DNA of 64,000 bases from Acetobacteraceae bacterium (GTDB taxonomy: Bacteria > Pseudomonadota > Alphaproteobacteria > Acetobacterales > Acetobacteraceae): NCBI GenBank assembly GCA_947475245.1, contig CANJLW010000004.1:1-64000 (forward strand), given 5' to 3'. Below, piece by piece: positions 26,689 to 33,789 of this stretch. The notes beneath the pieces are model-generated. The model ran no database searches. It was not told the origin of the DNA and saw only the letters and a program-made list of their open reading frames with translations. The translations under genes were made by a program, and so were the position numbers. Positions within the stretch are counted from its first letter, which is position 1; the number at the start of each line of letters is the position of its first letter.

Positions 26689-28005
26689 CTACGCCCCCGA
26701 CAGCAGAGAACGCCGCGTCTCCAGAAAATCCTGCACCGCCGTCGCCAGCTTGTCGCACTCCGCGTCGCCGATCGGCAGGCACAGCGTCATCATGCCGCGA
26801 CGCGCCAGCCAAATCCCGCGCGCCAGCATATCGAAGAAGAAAAGCTCCTTCAGCTTCTGATCGCCCCGCGCCGCGTCCGCCGGCGTACGCACCGGGCCGC
26901 GCACCGTATGCACCGCGATCATCGACCCCAGCCCGGTAAATTGCAGCTTCGCATCCGCCGCTCGGCAGAGCGCATTCAACCGCTCCCGCAACGCATCGCC
27001 GCGCGCATTCAATGCCTTAGCCGCCTCCGGCGTATAGATCTCGGTCAATCCGACCAGACCCGCGTTCATCGTCAGCACGTTGTTGTTGAACGTCCCCGCG
27101 TGCGGCAACGCATCCGCGCGCCTGGGATCGAACATGTCCAACATATCCGCCCGCCCGCCGAACGCGCCGAACGACATGCCGCCGCCGATATATTTCCCCA
27201 GCGTCGTCAGGTCGGGCTTCACCCCGCGCAGCGCCTGCAAACCGCCGGGCGACAGCCGAGACGTCATCACCTCGTCGAAAATCAACACCGCGCCGATCCG
27301 GGTCGCTTCTTCGCGCAGCATCGTCAGGAATGCCGGATCGGCCTGGATGCAACCGCCGCTGCCCATCATCGCTTCCAGGATAATCACCCCCAGATCGGCC
27401 GCATGCTGGGCAATCAACGCGCGCGTGGCATCCATGTCGTTATAGGGCGCGAGCACATAGTCGAACGGCGCGTTGATCGGCGATCCGCCGCCGGCGAACC
27501 CGAAGACGGCGCCGTGATACCCGCCGTCGAACACCAGCACCTTTTTGCGCTTCGTGAAGATCAGCCCCAGCGAGATCGCCAGCAGGTTTGCCTCGGTTCC
27601 CGAATTGGTGAACCGCACGCGGTCCAGCCCGAACCTTTCGCATACCGCCTTGGCAAAGCGCGCTTCGGTCATGTTCGACGCGCCGAAATTGATCCCCTTG
27701 TCCAGCGCCCCGTCCAGGGCTGCCCGGATCGTGGGGTGGGAGTGTCCGTAAATCCCGGCGGTGTACTCGCCCAGGAAATCGACATACTCGACGCCGTCCA
27801 CATCCCACAGCCGGCATCCCTCGGCGCGCGCCATCGCGATCGGGAACGGGGCATAGTGCAGCACCGTGCGCGTATTTCCGCCGGGCATCACCGCCGTCGC
27901 CTCGACATAGCGAGCCAGGCTTTTCGGGTTGCGCGTCACATAGGCTTCTTTTGCCTCGTTCAGCGCCGCGTCAATGTCGGTGTTGCGCAATGCCGTCTCG
28001 CTCAT
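26689..28005 (-). CDS. Class III PLP-dependent aminotransferase/aminomutase (GSA-aminomutase-like)
   Basis: A 438-residue fold-type I enzyme. The PLP lysine is Lys271 in TLGKYIGGGM, with Asp244 in IFDEVM and SGTEAN in the phosphate site. PGGNTRTVLHYAPFP and IYGHSHP resemble glutamate-1-semialdehyde aminomutase, but no heme gene is near and many such paralogues are catabolic aminotransferases or racemases. A much longer open frame extends upstream (to 28701) but overlaps apt in antisense and shows no homology, so the start is MSETALRN. Placement beside the racemase-like gene suggests shared amino-acid substrates. Confidence 0.85.
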   Translation of the reverse strand: MSETALRNTDIDAALNEAKEAYVTRNPKSLARYVEATAVMPGGNTRTVLHYAPFPIAMARAEGCRLWDVDGVEYVDFLGEYTAGIYGHSHPTIRAALDGALDKGINFGASNMTEARFAKAVCERFGLDRVRFTNSGTEANLLAISLGLIFTKRKKVLVFDGGYHGAVFGFAGGGSPINAPFDYVLAPYNDMDATRALIAQHAADLGVIILEAMMGSGGCIQADPAFLTMLREEATRIGAVLIFDEVMTSRLSPGGLQALRGVKPDLTTLGKYIGGGMSFGAFGGRADMLDMFDPRRADALPHAGTFNNNVLTMNAGLVGLTEIYTPEAAKALNARGDALRERLNALCRAADAKLQFTGLGSMIAVHTVRGPVRTPADAARGDQKLKELFFFDMLARGIWLARRGMMTLCLPIGDAECDKLATAVQDFLETRRSLLSGA

Positions 28006-28125
28006 GTGCTTCAAGCCCCTGCCCGGTTCGGAGCCAGTTTGCGCAGACCACGGCACCCTTGCAACCACGACGATGGACCGCTTTACATCGCCCCCATCCT
28101 CCCCTGACCCAAGGCGACACCCATC

Positions 28126-28641
28126 ATGGATCTCAAGGATCATATTCGCGGCATTCCAGATTTCCCGAAGCCGGGCATCTTGTTTTACGACGTCTCCACC
28201 CTGCTGCGCGATGCCGACGCGTGGCAGGTCGCCATGGGCCGAATGGCCCGCCTTGTTCGCGCCCACCAGCCCGACCTGATCGCCGGCATCGAATCCCGCG
28301 GCTTCCTCGTCGCCGCCCCCCTCGCGCTCAAGCTTGGATGCGGCTTCGTCATGATCCGCAAGCGCGGCAAATTGCCCGGCGCCACCATCGGACTGAACTA
28401 CGCACTGGAATACGGCGAAGATCGGATCGAAGTGCAGGAAGACGCCGTCACCCCCGGCCAACGCGTCGTCATCGTCGACGATCTGCTGGCGACCGGCGGC
28501 ACCATGGCGGCCGGCATTTCGCTGCTGCGCCAGGTCGGCGCCGTCGTGCCCGCCGCCGCCGCGCTGATCGAACTCAGCTTTCTGAACGGTCGGTCCCGCC
28601 TGGATATCCCTTGCGAGGCACTGGTCTCCTACGACTCCTGA
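28126..28641 (+). CDS. apt: Adenine phosphoribosyltransferase
   Basis: A 171-residue type I phosphoribosyltransferase, the usual length. [21 protein letters not shown] opens it, [13 protein letters not shown] follows, and the PRPP loop is [13 protein letters not shown]. It salvages adenine to AMP. It stands alone, divergent from the aminotransferase gene. Its last 68 bases overlap the 3' end of the convergent metalloprotease gene, an unusually long tail-to-tail overlap. Confidence 0.95.
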   Translation: MDLKDHIRGIPDFPKPGILFYDVSTLLRDADAWQVAMGRMARLVRAHQPDLIAGIESRGFLVAAPLALKLGCGFVMIRKRGKLPGATIGLNYALEYGEDRIEVQEDAVTPGQRVVIVDDLLATGGTMAAGISLLRQVGAVVPAAAALIELSFLNGRSRLDIPCEALVSYDS

Positions 28642-29344
28642 ACCAGCCAAGCAGCGCCGTCGAACCGGCGAACAAGCCGACGGACGCCGGTTCCACCACA
28701 TCGGTCAGCAGATTGCTCGTCAGCGCCAGGGCGATCTGCTGATCCGACAAAAGGTCGTAACAAGCACCGTCGGGACAAATATTCGCGAGCGAGCCGGGAA
28801 TCAGCCGGATCCCGCCGGGTGCCTCCAGATACCGCGCATTGGCACTATCGTGATCCAGGCCCAGATTGTGGCCGAGTTCGTGCGCGATCGTATCCAACCG
28901 ACCGATCGGCGCGTTGTACCCCATCACCGTATCCATCGCGATGACCATGCCGCCCGCGCCCAGATAGGCTTCCCCATAAGCACCGACGATCGTTCGCACG
29001 AGCCACATGGTGATCGTGTCGAGACTGCCGCCGCCCGACAAATCGTCGAACGTACGCCCGGCGACACCATCGTCGATGAACAGAAAATCCGACTCGTGAA
29101 GATCGGCCTCGCGCACGAAACTGACCCCGATCCCCGCCTGCGCCCAGATTTTCGACGTGGCGGAGCCGAAGTAAGGGTCCAACGCCGGGCCGGTCCCGGC
29201 ACAGTTCGCACCGTTATCGTCGCACACCGCGACGACGTGAACGGTCGCGAGGCGTTGGATCGGCACCGCCCACGCGCACCAGACCGGCGCGAGCGACAAC
29301 AACAACGTCGTGACAACCCAGCGCAGGCGATCAATTCGAACCAT
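28574..29344 (-). CDS. Secreted zinc metalloprotease-like protein with PEP-CTERM-like tail
   Basis: A 256-residue exported protein. A signal peptide (about 1-27, ending WAVPIQ) precedes a metalloprotease-type domain with [11 protein letters not shown] (His155, His159, His165), the HExxHxxGxxH zinc motif of the metzincin group. The C-terminus has [20 protein letters not shown] followed by RSRRR, a PEP-CTERM-like tail with Val-Glu-Pro in place of Pro-Glu-Pro, then 16 further residues coded over the apt gene. It may be surface-anchored through the exosortase system. The start MVRIDRL was preferred over ATG at 29353 because of a GGAAG ribosome site. Confidence 0.7.
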   Translation of the reverse strand: MVRIDRLRWVVTTLLLSLAPVWCAWAVPIQRLATVHVVAVCDDNGANCAGTGPALDPYFGSATSKIWAQAGIGVSFVREADLHESDFLFIDDGVAGRTFDDLSGGGSLDTITMWLVRTIVGAYGEAYLGAGGMVIAMDTVMGYNAPIGRLDTIAHELGHNLGLDHDSANARYLEAPGGIRLIPGSLANICPDGACYDLLSDQQIALALTSNLLTDVVEPASVGLFAGSTALLGWFRSRRRPVPRKGYPGGTDRSES

Positions 29345-29369
29345 GTTGGTCATTCTTCCCTGAACGCAA

Positions 29370-29385
29370 CGCAACCCTCTCGCCT
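29370..29385 (-). promoter_or_regulatory. Possible sigma-54 promoter of the metalloprotease gene
   Basis: On the coding strand AGGCGAGAGGGTTGCG has GG and GC twelve bases apart and the TTGC element intact, but departs from TGGCAC at three of six bases. Transcription would begin about 16 bases before the ATG at 29344. It is weaker than the site at 22607 and is recorded mainly because the gene, like that one, encodes a PEP-CTERM-type protein. Confidence 0.25.
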
Positions 29386-29583
29386 ACATGGTGCGGAGTG
29401 TCCCAATCGCCAAATCATCCGCCCACGTTATTCCCACCGCCGGTTTGGCGTGCTTCACACGTGAAATCGCCTCATTCATGCCAAATTGCACAGGTTCTGC
29501 CTTGACCGTACGCAATCCTTAACTACGGTCGGCGAACTGCCGAGCACTTTGCTGTCGGTTGGGTGTGGGAAAGTTGGGGCAGA

Positions 29584-30501
29584 ATGCCTGTTTGGATACC
29601 GATTACCGTGGCCGCCGCTTTGTTTCAGTGCTGGCGTACCGCACTGCAACAGAAACTGCGGAACCTGCTGTCGGTCAATGGTGCCGGTTTCGTACGTTAC
29701 CTTTATGGCGCGCCGACCGCGCTGCTGCTGCTGTTGGTGACGCTGTGGGTAACCGGGCTGAGCGTGCCCTCCATCAACCCGACATTCATCTTATACTGCA
29801 TCGGCGGCGGGCTGGGCCAGATCCTGGCGACCAACCTGCTGATCATGTCATTCGGCCATCGGAATTTCGCCGTCGGCACGGCCTACTCCAAGACCGAAAC
29901 CGTGCAGAGCGCGATCATCGCGCTGATCGTTCTGAATGAGGTCCTGCAGCCCGTCGCCTGGGTCGGCATGGCCATCGGCCTGTTCGGCGTGATGACGCTG
30001 TCGCTCGCCGGGCGCGGCTTTAAGCCCAAGGACCTGCTGGCCGCCACCATCCAGCCCGCCGCGATCTGTGGGCTGAGCGCGGGGTTGTTCTTCGGCTTCA
30101 CGACCGTCTTCATCAAGCTCGCCAATCAATCGTTGCCCGGACCGGGGGACAAGGTCGATCTGCTGATGCGGGCCTTATTCTCGCTGGTCGTCATCAACTC
30201 GCTGCAAATCCTGATGCAGGGCACCTATTTGCTGCTGCGCGAACCCGCGGAACTAAAGAAAGCATTCACCACCTGGCGCGTTTCGATGTGGGCCGGCACC
30301 CTGTCGGCCTGCGGTTCGGCCTGCTGGTTTACCGGCTTCGCGCTGGCGGAGGTCGCCCTGGTGCGCTCCGTCGGACAGGTAGAAATCGTTTTCACGCTGT
30401 TGTTCTCTCGGTTTTACCTGAAGGAGACATTGAAGCGCGGCGATGTACTGGGGTTGGTCTTCGTGGTACTGGGCGTCCTGCTGATCGTGCTGGGCCACTG
30501 A
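29584..30501 (+). CDS. EamA/DMT superfamily transporter
   Basis: A 305-residue membrane protein with ten hydrophobic helices in two EamA halves. The closing GQVEIVFTLLFSRFYLKETLKRGDVLG is the typical second-half signature of drug/metabolite transporters. The start was set at MPVWIPIT at 29584 rather than seven codons earlier, giving a normal first helix. Exports or imports small metabolites; substrate unknown. It is followed four bases later by a MATE exporter gene, so the two form an export unit. Confidence 0.85.
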   Translation: MPVWIPITVAAALFQCWRTALQQKLRNLLSVNGAGFVRYLYGAPTALLLLLVTLWVTGLSVPSINPTFILYCIGGGLGQILATNLLIMSFGHRNFAVGTAYSKTETVQSAIIALIVLNEVLQPVAWVGMAIGLFGVMTLSLAGRGFKPKDLLAATIQPAAICGLSAGLFFGFTTVFIKLANQSLPGPGDKVDLLMRALFSLVVINSLQILMQGTYLLLREPAELKKAFTTWRVSMWAGTLSACGSACWFTGFALAEVALVRSVGQVEIVFTLLFSRFYLKETLKRGDVLGLVFVVLGVLLIVLGH

Positions 30502-30505
30502 TCGC

Positions 30506-31843
30506 ATGAGCGCCTCGTCCTCGCCCAGCCTTACGGAGTTGCTGCGTCGGATCCTGCGGCTGGCGGCCCCGACCAGCCTTGTGGCGTTCCTTCAGGTCGC
30601 CGGGATGTTGACCGAAACCTGGCTCGCGGCCCGTCAGGGCACGGATGCCCTGGCCGGCTGGGCCGTGGTGCTGCCGTTTGCACTGTTGCTGCAACAGACA
30701 TCGGCCGGCGCGATGGGCGGCGGCGTGGTGTCCGCCGTGGCGCGGGCGCTGGGCGCAGGCAACAAGGCGCAGGCATCGGCGCTGGTGCTGCACGCGGTGC
30801 TGATCGCCCTCGCGGCCGGCAGCCTGTTCACGCTTGTGCTGGCCGGCTTTCCGCGCCCGTTGTTCGATCTGATCGCGCCTTCTGCCGCCGCCGCCGCCGC
30901 GCCCTTTTCCGCCTGCCTGTTCGGCTTCGGCGCCATCCCGGTCTGGCTGACCAACGTGCTGGCATCGATCCTGCGCGGCGGTGGGCGGCATGGACTCGTC
31001 AGCCGCTTGCTGGCGGTCTCCACCATCGCCTATCCGGCGGTCGCCTGGGTGTTTATGGAGCCGCTTGGCTTCGGTCTGCCCGGCGCGGGCATTGCGGTCG
31101 GGGTGGTTTATGCAGTCGCCGCCGGAGTCATGGGCTGGGTTGTGGCCAACGGCGCCGCCGGCTTCCCGCCGAATTTCCGCCAACGGCCCAGTTGGGCGTT
31201 GTTTGCTCGAATCTTATCTGTGGGACTCGTCGCCTCGATGATGGCGACCATCGCCAATCTGACCACCGTGCTGGTGACGGCGCAGATCGCGTCGTACGGC
31301 ACGGTCGTCGTCGCGGCCTATGGGATATCGGCGCGACTCGAATTTCTTATGGTTCCGCTGGCCTTCGGGATCGGTTCGGCGCTGACCGCCCTGGTCGGTC
31401 AATCCGTCGGCGCCGGCGACTGGCTCACCGCTCGGCGTACCGCCTGGACCGGTGGTTTGCTGGCTTTGGGCGTTGCCGGCACGGTCGGCCTGACCGTAAC
31501 GCTGCTGCCCGGCCCCTTCGCGCGAATGTTCACGTCGGATGCCGAGGTGATCGCGGTGGCGACCACCGCGCTGCGCTACGTCGCGCCGGCCTGCGCGGGA
31601 TTCGGAGTCGGCATGGCGCTGTACTTCGCGTCGATGGGCGCGGCGCGGATGCGCGGCCCGGTATGCGCGGCGCTGGCGCGGATCAGCATGGCGGTTATTG
31701 GCGGGTGGTTCTTCGCGAACGTGGCGGGCATGGGCCTGTCCGGCCATTTCCTGGGGGTCGGCCTGGGGATAACCGCTTACGGTTTGATTACGGCTTCAGC
31801 GGTGCACGGCGGCGTCTGGCGGGCTCGACGCCAGGAAATGTGA
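30506..31843 (+). CDS. MATE family efflux transporter
   Basis: A 445-residue protein with twelve hydrophobic helices in two homologous halves, as expected for multidrug and toxic compound extrusion proteins. TSLVAFLQVAGMLTETWLAARQG is the first-helix region, and the second half opens near ILSVGLVASMMATIANLTTVL. They expel cationic drugs or metabolites using a sodium or proton gradient. It starts four bases after the EamA gene. An AT-rich 190-base gap separates it from the haloperoxidase-like gene. Confidence 0.88.
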   Translation: MSASSSPSLTELLRRILRLAAPTSLVAFLQVAGMLTETWLAARQGTDALAGWAVVLPFALLLQQTSAGAMGGGVVSAVARALGAGNKAQASALVLHAVLIALAAGSLFTLVLAGFPRPLFDLIAPSAAAAAAPFSACLFGFGAIPVWLTNVLASILRGGGRHGLVSRLLAVSTIAYPAVAWVFMEPLGFGLPGAGIAVGVVYAVAAGVMGWVVANGAAGFPPNFRQRPSWALFARILSVGLVASMMATIANLTTVLVTAQIASYGTVVVAAYGISARLEFLMVPLAFGIGSALTALVGQSVGAGDWLTARRTAWTGGLLALGVAGTVGLTVTLLPGPFARMFTSDAEVIAVATTALRYVAPACAGFGVGMALYFASMGAARMRGPVCAALARISMAVIGGWFFANVAGMGLSGHFLGVGLGITAYGLITASAVHGGVWRARRQEM

Positions 31844-32033
31844 TCCGCGCCACAAATCTGCGTTATATCAACGAAAACTGACATATTTTTGATACCAGTC
31901 CCATTAAATCCTAAATTTCGGCATTCGTTCGAATTTTTTCACCTCAACAAATGGTTGCTAAACATAACACCGCGCGATATCTTTTTATTAACCGGCGCTT
32001 CGCGCGCCACTGGCAACCGAGGATGCCTTAACC

Positions 32034-33653
32034 ATGAAGCGCTCAGGTCGGAAATCCGAACCGAGACTCGTCCAATCCGGCCTGCGCGCGTTCGCGACGA
32101 TGGCTGCGTTCGGCGTTGGGATCGTCAGCATGTCCGGCGCGGCGCGCGCCGATGCCGTCACGACATGGAACGAAGAACTCCTTTCCGTGATCCGTCAGAC
32201 CTCCGCGCTGCTCGTCGACGGCCCCCCGGAAGTGGCGCGCCAGATCGCGATCGTCGGCACGGCGATGTCCGACGCGGTGAATGCCGCGACGGGCGGCAAG
32301 TACACGCCTTATGCGTATTCGGGCGGTCCGGTTTCGGGCGTGTCCGCGGAAGCCGCGGCGCTCGCCGCCGGCTACACGGCGATGCGCTCGATTTTTGAGA
32401 ATGCCATTTGGCAGACCAGCGGCTTTTACACCCCGCCATCGGGCCCGGTCGTGCCGTACAGCAATCCGAACCTGATCAACAACACGATCCTGCCGCATAT
32501 CGATACCGTCTATAACAATGCCATTGCCGCGCTGGGCGGCGGTTCGGCGGTTACCGACGGGCAGACTCTGGGCATCGCCGCCGCAACGGACGTCATCAAC
32601 GCCCGCGCGAACGACGGTGCCATTGCCGCGATCACCTATGGCCTGAATGCCAACATGCCGCCGGGTTCCGGCGCGGGTGTTTATGTGCCGCCGACAGGTC
32701 GTCCGGAAATGTTCCCGACCTGGGGCAGCGTGACGCCTTTCGGTGCTTCCGGCGGTGTGAACGGCTCGCAGTACACGACGTCGTTCAACAATATTCGCTC
32801 CAACGTCGCAGAACCGCTCAGCCTGACCGGTGCCGATTACGCAAACGACGTTCTGCGCACCCAGTGCGTCGGCGGTCGTATCGCGATTGCCCCACTGTCC
32901 GGCGCGACCCAATCCGTCTGCGATGCCGCCGGCTACACCCAGGCGACCAACGACCAGGTGCAGGCCGCGCTGTTCTGGAACGATCCGGGCGGCACCATCC
33001 AGCCGCCGGGCCACTGGCTGCAGATCGTCACCACCGTTGCGAACGCCGAAAACCTGTCCTTGCTCGACAAGGCGCGCCTGACGTCACTGGTCGGGATGGG
33101 CATGACCGACGCCGGTATCCAGGCGTGGGACACCAAATACGACTATAACCTGTGGCGTCCGATCACCGCGATCCGCGATTGCAGCAACTGGAACAGCAAT
33201 TTCACCACCTGCCAAAGCGATTGGCAGTCGGAAATCGCCACGCCGCCGCATCCTGACTACGTCGCCGGACACCCCGCGTTCAGCGGTGCCGCCGCGACCA
33301 TCCTGGAAGGCTATCTGGGCGTCGACAAGGTCAACTTCTGCAGCACGTCCGACCCGTATACCAACGGCAACCTCGGACCGGTCGGCAACATCACGATCTG
33401 TTTCGACTCGTTCTCCGCCGCGTCCTCCGGCCCGCAGGGATCGACCGAAAGCCGCGTCTACGGCGGTATCCACACTCAGGCCGCCGTCGATCAGGCAGAG
33501 ATCATCGGCAATTCTATCGGTGCCGCGCTGCTGTCGTCGTTCAACGTCGAAGCGATCCCGGAACCGGCGACGATCGCCGTCCTCGGCCTGTCGCTTGCCG
33601 CTCTCGTCGGTGCCAAGCGCCGCCGCAACGGCGCGGCCCTCGCGACCGTCTGA
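32034..33653 (+). CDS. Vanadium-dependent haloperoxidase-like protein with PEP-CTERM tail
   Basis: A 539-residue exported protein in the PAP2/haloperoxidase superfamily. Vanadate-site motifs are KYDYNLWRP (Lys368, Arg375), HPDYVAGHPAFSG (His413, with Ala for the usual Ser before Gly-His) and SRVYGGIHTQAAVD (Arg474, covalent His480). A signal sequence (AFATMAAFGVGIVSMSGAARA) starts it and IPEPATIAVLGLSLAALVGAKRRR ends it, a complete PEP-CTERM tail. It would act outside the inner membrane, either oxidising halides with peroxide or as a phosphatase. The upstream AT-rich leader has a small GGCGC/GCGCC hairpin but no good sigma-54 site. Confidence 0.85.
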   Translation: MKRSGRKSEPRLVQSGLRAFATMAAFGVGIVSMSGAARADAVTTWNEELLSVIRQTSALLVDGPPEVARQIAIVGTAMSDAVNAATGGKYTPYAYSGGPVSGVSAEAAALAAGYTAMRSIFENAIWQTSGFYTPPSGPVVPYSNPNLINNTILPHIDTVYNNAIAALGGGSAVTDGQTLGIAAATDVINARANDGAIAAITYGLNANMPPGSGAGVYVPPTGRPEMFPTWGSVTPFGASGGVNGSQYTTSFNNIRSNVAEPLSLTGADYANDVLRTQCVGGRIAIAPLSGATQSVCDAAGYTQATNDQVQAALFWNDPGGTIQPPGHWLQIVTTVANAENLSLLDKARLTSLVGMGMTDAGIQAWDTKYDYNLWRPITAIRDCSNWNSNFTTCQSDWQSEIATPPHPDYVAGHPAFSGAAATILEGYLGVDKVNFCSTSDPYTNGNLGPVGNITICFDSFSAASSGPQGSTESRVYGGIHTQAAVDQAEIIGNSIGAALLSSFNVEAIPEPATIAVLGLSLAALVGAKRRRNGAALATV

Positions 33654-33657
33654 CGAC

Positions 33658-33709
33658 CCGAAACGGCGGCGCGATCCCGCGTCGCCGTTTCGGATGTTTT
33701 GCCGTTTTT
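33658..33709 (+). terminator. Rho-independent terminator after the haloperoxidase-like gene
   Basis: CCGAAACGGCG (33658-33668) and its exact complement (33683-33693) enclose 14 bases, starting four bases after the stop codon. TGTTTTGCCGTTTTTG follows, giving two T-rich stretches. This is the clearest intrinsic terminator in the window. Confidence 0.75.
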
Positions 33710-33789
33710 GAGACTGGCTTTTACCTAAGAAAATATTATTGATACGCATCCTCCGGTAACACATCCGGAGCTTTGGGGATCCGCGCTCT

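Noticed and set aside
26689-28701. 670-codon version of the aminotransferase
   Set aside because: The extra N-terminal 230 codons run antisense through apt and lack homology; the enzyme begins at 28005.
29486-29740. 84-codon frame upstream of the EamA gene
   Set aside because: It overlaps the transporter start out of frame and has no recognisable features.
31994-32017. Possible sigma-54 promoters before the haloperoxidase-like gene
   Set aside because: The GG/GC pairs either lack the TTGC element or are 13 rather than 12 bases apart, which sigma-54 does not tolerate well.
31844-32033. AT-rich 190-base gap considered as a replication origin or transferred segment
   Set aside because: No DnaA boxes, repeats or foreign genes were seen; it looks like an ordinary promoter region.
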